DNA of 64,000 bases from the NCBI RefSeq assembly GCF_024622195.1, contig NZ_JANKBI010000006.1, positions 1 to 64,000 of the forward strand, in the 5' to 3' direction. Under the pieces are notes generated by a model that worked only from the letters and a program-made list of their open reading frames with translations, made no database searches and was not told the DNA's origin. The DNA is from Murimonas intestini (GTDB lineage: Bacteria; Bacillota; Clostridia; Lachnospirales; Lachnospiraceae). Each line of letters opens with the position of its first letter. Position 1 is the first letter of the stretch. Of the stretch, positions 60,746 to 64,000 are shown piece after piece. The translations under genes were made by a program, and so were the position numbers.

Positions 60746-61534
60746 ATGTACAATCATCACGAGGAATCTATAAAGATCATGACTGATTATTTCAAGAAGC
60801 AAGAGGACGTCATCGCACTTATCCTGGGCGGCTCAGTTGCCAAAGGCATGGAGCGCCCTGATTCAGATCTGGACGCCATGGTAGTCGTCACCCCCGGCCG
60901 CTATGAAAGACATATGGCGGAAGGAACACTCTCTGAATGTATATACGGATGGTGTACATATGAGGGCGGATATTTCGATGTCAAGTACATCACGAAACAT
61001 TTCCTTGAGGCTGCAGCCAGAACAGCCAGTGAGCCCACAAGAAATGCCTTTGTCTCCTCCAGGGTACTCTTTACCCGGGATGAGGACATCACCGGATATG
61101 TCAGACAGATCCCCCTTTTCCAGCAAAAGGAAAAGGATGATAAGATGCTGTCTTTTTACAGCGATCTGAGTCTGAACTATAATTACTTCTGGAAGATCTG
61201 CCGGCCATCAGGCTATATGAAACTCCATACCGCAGCTGAGATCATCTATGCCTGCTGCCGCATGGTCCTGCAGATAAATGAGACTCTCTTTCCCTCCAAC
61301 CGCCGATTAGAGGAAACAGCCGCCAAGGCAGCCAACAAGCCTGAAGGCTTCATGGAACTCTGCCGTGAATTTGAAGACAGTTTAAGCGATGAGGCATGTG
61401 ACCGCCTTGTGGATGCCTTTCTAAAATGGCTGCCGTATCCAGTTCCCCAAGAACTGAGCACCGTTCTTTCCCGCTATGAGGCCGATTTCGAACAATGGTG
61501 GCTGAACCCGCGCCCCTTCATCAGTGAGTGGTAG
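60746..61534 (+). CDS. Nucleotidyltransferase-fold protein
   Basis: This 262-residue protein has the minimal polymerase-beta-type nucleotidyltransferase motif LILGGSVAKGMERPDSDLDAM (GS and D-x-D metal ligands), followed by a third Asp (YFDVKY) and a helical C-terminal half. Such proteins resemble aminoglycoside or lincosamide adenylyltransferases or toxin-antitoxin NTases; the substrate is unknown. ATG 60746 follows AAGGAG; the frame is open 56 codons upstream without support. Confidence 0.82.
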   Translation: MYNHHEESIKIMTDYFKKQEDVIALILGGSVAKGMERPDSDLDAMVVVTPGRYERHMAEGTLSECIYGWCTYEGGYFDVKYITKHFLEAAARTASEPTRNAFVSSRVLFTRDEDITGYVRQIPLFQQKEKDDKMLSFYSDLSLNYNYFWKICRPSGYMKLHTAAEIIYACCRMVLQINETLFPSNRRLEETAAKAANKPEGFMELCREFEDSLSDEACDRLVDAFLKWLPYPVPQELSTVLSRYEADFEQWWLNPRPFISEW

Positions 61535-61559
61535 GCTGGCCTCTTACCCGGCGTTTGTT

Positions 61560-62828
61560 TCAATCCCTATTTTGAGCCTCTGAAAATTTTTTAAAGCTTT
61601 TGGACGGTGCTCCACATACAGGGCACCGTTCAGGCGCCTGCTCCCCGGCCATCACATAGCCGCAGACAGGACATACATATATGGTATCATGGGGATATCC
61701 CTCAATATTCTCAGAAACCTCTGACAGAAGCCTGGCATGTACCTTCTCGGCTTCTCCTGCATCTGAAAAAGCCTGGGAACAGAGGATTTTTCCCTGTCCG
61801 GACGCATATTCAGAAAGCATAGGATAGAGATTTTCTGCTTCAAATTTTTCACGCGCTGTGTACTTATCTGCCTCACTTGTAAATGCCGTATGTTTTTCTA
61901 TCAAATTATAAAATGATCTGGCATGGCGGTATTCCGACTCTGCCAATGCTTCAAAGAGATTTGCGGTCTTTTCATACCCTCTGCGCCTGGCCCTGTCAGC
62001 ATATGTCAGGTATTTAAAATGAGCCATCAGCTCTCCTGCCAGCGCACCCTCTATCTCTTCTCTGAGGACTTTATCCTGCACCTCACGGCTGTAAGGAATA
62101 CCCTCCAGGTCCACCACTCTGTGGGAAAGCTTCCCCTCTTTTAGGAAGAACCGGACGATATGGTGGTCCACGTCACAGGCTCTGATATCTTCAGAGACAT
62201 CTTCTATAAAGGCTCCGCCTCCGCCTGTACATATAAAGGGAATCCCGTCCACCTCATCTTCAAACCTGGAGTGGACATGGCCGCACAATAAATAAGAAAC
62301 TTTATCTTTATAAGGCCCGTACACCTTTCTCAGCCTTGCAAACTCTTCATCTGATACAGCATTTCCCGTAAAATGGTTAGGAACCGGGATATGGAAGGCT
62401 ATAACTACCTGCTTTACTTCCTGCTCCTCCAATTCTCTGCCCAAAAGTTCCAGCCCTTTATCTGAAAACCTGCGGGACGCATTGTCCAGTACGGCTATGG
62501 AAAAATCCTTCCCGCGGATCACATAATCGGCAAGCCCGCAGTATTTCTCATAATCACCTGTGTCATGATTTCCTTTTAATGTGTATACATCCTTTTTTGC
62601 AACTGCCTCCGTCAGATTTTTCGCTGTTTCATAAAAATGCCTGTTTCCCGCCGGAACCATATCCCCGGCGATCAGTATCATATCATCGTCCTCTGCAGCA
62701 GTCAGGGCGCTGGCATAAGTCTGCATCATTACGATCCCGACACCCTCGCACCCCGGGTCCCCTATCACACTAAAAGACTTCAGCTTATCTGTCTTTATTA
62801 ATTCCTGTTCTGCTTTTTTAAAATACAT
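61560..62828 (-). CDS. Metallophosphoesterase-rubrerythrin fusion
   Basis: This 422-residue protein joins two enzymes. Residues about 18-235 are a calcineurin-like phosphoesterase with GDPG (a D-x-G in place of the usual D-x-H), GDMVPAGN, GNHD, an internal His (AFHIP) and GHVHS. Residues about 255-375 are a ferritin-like rubrerythrin domain with the di-iron ligands in GALAGE, ESEYRHAR, FEAEN and EAEKVHARL. Residues 385-412 form a rubredoxin-like zinc or iron site (CPVCGYV, CPVCGAP). Rubrerythrins reduce peroxide in anaerobes; how this serves the phosphoesterase is unknown. AGGAAGGACGG precedes the ATG. Confidence 0.9.
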   Translation of the reverse strand: MYFKKAEQELIKTDKLKSFSVIGDPGCEGVGIVMMQTYASALTAAEDDDMILIAGDMVPAGNRHFYETAKNLTEAVAKKDVYTLKGNHDTGDYEKYCGLADYVIRGKDFSIAVLDNASRRFSDKGLELLGRELEEQEVKQVVIAFHIPVPNHFTGNAVSDEEFARLRKVYGPYKDKVSYLLCGHVHSRFEDEVDGIPFICTGGGGAFIEDVSEDIRACDVDHHIVRFFLKEGKLSHRVVDLEGIPYSREVQDKVLREEIEGALAGELMAHFKYLTYADRARRRGYEKTANLFEALAESEYRHARSFYNLIEKHTAFTSEADKYTAREKFEAENLYPMLSEYASGQGKILCSQAFSDAGEAEKVHARLLSEVSENIEGYPHDTIYVCPVCGYVMAGEQAPERCPVCGAPSKSFKKFSEAQNRD

Positions 62829-62924
62829 GTTTTCCGTCCTTCCTGCCTTTGCGTACCTCCGGGCCTATATTTTGGATAGCGCAGCTTTCGTTCCGCGCGC
62901 AGCTGCGCATCCCCCGGATGGTTT

Positions 62925-62985
62925 TTATTTTATAGGAAACAAAGTTTCCTATAGAATAAAATAGGCCCCTTTCCAAGAGCCTATT
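62925..62985 (-). terminator. Two hairpins after the cytidylate-kinase-like gene
   Basis: ATAGGC/GCCTAT and ATTTTATAGGAAAC/GTTTCCTAT-AAAAT hairpins follow the gene in the direction of transcription; the second is AT-rich with flanking T runs and probably terminates. Confidence 0.7.
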
Positions 62986-63003
62986 CTTTAATTCTATATG
63001 ATA

Positions 63004-63489
63004 TTAGATATATTCCATTCTTTCAAAATACTTCATCAGGATATCCGCACAATTCTCTATACCCAGCTTCGTCGTGTCCAGGATCATGTGATAATTGTTC
63101 ACATCACCCCATGCCCTACCTGTATGCTCATGGTAATAATCAGCTCTTTCTATATCCGTCTTCTCTACTTTTTCTTTAGCCTCCTCATAGGACAGAGATT
63201 CTTTTCCCATGATCCGTTTAATACGGTCTTCCTTATCAGCGCAAACATAAATATTAAAAGCATTCCTCTTATCTTTTAATATCTCAGAAGCACATCTTCC
63301 CAGTATGATACATGGCTCCTCTGCCAGCTTACGGATGGCTGCCTCTTCGGTCTTGTAGTCATTCTCTGCCAGACCCTGTTCAATATCCGCTTTGTCATAT
63401 ACAGGTATCTGCAGCCGTTTTGACAATTCATTCGCGATTATGCTGGCGCCCGTCCCATAACGGCGGCTCATTGTAATTACCAGTTTCAT
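63004..63489 (-). CDS. Cytidylate kinase-like family protein
   Basis: This 161-residue protein has a P-loop-like start (VITMSRRYGTGASIIANELSKRL) and PVYDKADI, GRCASEIL, NIYVCADKEDRIKRIM motifs of the AAK-like/CMP-kinase-like family seen in Firmicutes. True Cmk proteins are longer, so the substrate is uncertain. GAGGAGGGG precedes the ATG. Confidence 0.85.
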   Translation of the reverse strand: MKLVITMSRRYGTGASIIANELSKRLQIPVYDKADIEQGLAENDYKTEEAAIRKLAEEPCIILGRCASEILKDKRNAFNIYVCADKEDRIKRIMGKESLSYEEAKEKVEKTDIERADYYHEHTGRAWGDVNNYHMILDTTKLGIENCADILMKYFERMEYI

Positions 63490-63572
63490 AAGAACCCCTC
63501 CTCGTATGTGAAATAAAAGCTAAATCAGTCTTTATTATAACACTAAAATACGGAAAATCCTAGAGCGTGTTT

Positions 63573-64000
63573 TTATTTTATTTTCCGGATATAATTTTTT
63601 AAGAATTCATAGATCTCTCCTTCTGTGGGAGGGCACCCCTTCAGATGGCATTCAAATCCCCTTGTACAGTTCCCAATGCCCAGCCGTCCTTTTTTCCCCC
63701 GGTATCCCTGTCCTATGGAAATCTTTGTATCCAGCTTCTTTAAAATCCCCTCTTCCCTCAGGCGGTCCAGCGCCGGTATCAGATATCCGTAGCATGCACT
63801 GCAGGATTCCACTTCCTCCACAGCATCCTTCAGCTCCACGATCTTCCTTCCCGCCGATATCTTCACCTCATTTTCACGCTGGTTCAGACACCTGATCACT
63901 GCTTTCGACAGATCAGCCCTTCCCACACCCAGTTCCTCCGCCAGCTGTATATAAGGCACGTCAGACAACTCATATTCCAGAAGGCTGCAGACATATGCAT
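63573..64000 (-). CDS. DUF362 protein, C-terminal part (runs off the window)
   Basis: The minus-strand frame is open to the window end: upstream of position 63968 it continues AYVCSLLEYEL without a stop, so the true start lies beyond 64000. The visible about 140 residues show the DUF362 C-terminal pattern: CSACYGYLIPALDRL, KISIGQGYRGKKG, GIGNCTRGF and KGCPPTEGEIYEFL. DUF362 proteins often bind iron-sulfur clusters; the activity is unknown. Confidence 0.75.
   Translation of the reverse strand, partial: AYVCSLLEYELSDVPYIQLAEELGVGRADLSKAVIRCLNQRENEVKISAGRKIVELKDAVEEVESCSACYGYLIPALDRLREEGILKKLDTKISIGQGYRGKKGRLGIGNCTRGFECHLKGCPPTEGEIYEFLKNYIRKIK

Overview
The window looks like a chromosomal segment of a Gram-positive anaerobic gut Firmicute, most likely Lachnospiraceae (Clostridium cluster XIVa). 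The reasons are the tig-clpP-clpX-lon-engB block, strong AGGAGG-type ribosome binding sites, a valS T-box leader, a SufBC-only Fe-S system, YesM/YesN-type sugar regulation, an anaerobic sulfatase maturase and rubrerythrin. No phage, insertion sequence, CRISPR array or replication origin was found. There is one tRNA (Arg, anticodon ACG).

Layout. 0.1-4.5 kb: a Cys-type sulfatase and an AraC-type response regulator, divergent from the sulfatase-maturing radical SAM enzyme. 4.6-8.0 kb: a tiny membrane-peptide gene, a papain-like hydrolase, and a VanRS-like two-component operon with a membrane protein and a probable 53-residue ORF. 8.0-13.5 kb: an accessory stretch with an alcohol dehydrogenase, a truncated tetR, a radical SAM enzyme preceded by a second tiny membrane-peptide gene, DegV, a PF06541 membrane protein and a frameshifted araC. 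13.5-16 kb: a ferredoxin-type aldo/keto reductase and an ArsR-type regulator. 16-26.2 kb: a sugar locus with a YesN regulator, two ABC permeases, a binding protein, a YesM kinase, a phosphohexomutase and a GH94 phosphorylase that most resembles N,N'-diacetylchitobiose phosphorylase. It is read here as import, phosphorolysis and interconversion of (GlcNAc)2.

26.3-31.5 kb: a TetR-regulated RND exporter with a very large coiled-coil insertion. 31.6-37.9 kb: the tig-clpP-clpX-lon-engB proteostasis block. 38-41 kb: a DJ-1 protein, a 277-bp nested inverted-repeat element without a convincing gene, a CYTH protein and two small XRE regulators. 41-43.5 kb: a GerMN-like lipoprotein with sufC and sufB. 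43.7-50.5 kb: tRNA-Arg, an orphan VanS-like kinase, a phasin-like protein with UbiB, and valS with its T-box. 50.6-64 kb: a PAS-GGDEF-HD-GYP protein, a serine hydrolase, a divergent sirtuin, a MATE exporter, a membrane protein, a yybP-ykoY (Mn2+) riboswitch in front of hflK-hflC, a FliB-like protein, a nucleotidyltransferase, a metallophosphoesterase-rubrerythrin fusion, a cytidylate-kinase-like protein and the 3' end of a DUF362 gene.

Points most worth a second look: the riboswitch upstream of hflKC; two tiny Val/Ala-rich, Lys-tailed membrane peptides near radical SAM genes; the nested inverted-repeat element at 38.74-39.02 kb; a 27-bp dispersed palindrome (four copies and one remnant); a 35-nt motif found twice beside unrelated hairpins; the chitobiose phosphorylase locus; the RND insertion; and the phosphoesterase-rubrerythrin fusion. 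All family assignments come from reading motifs by eye, without database searches.
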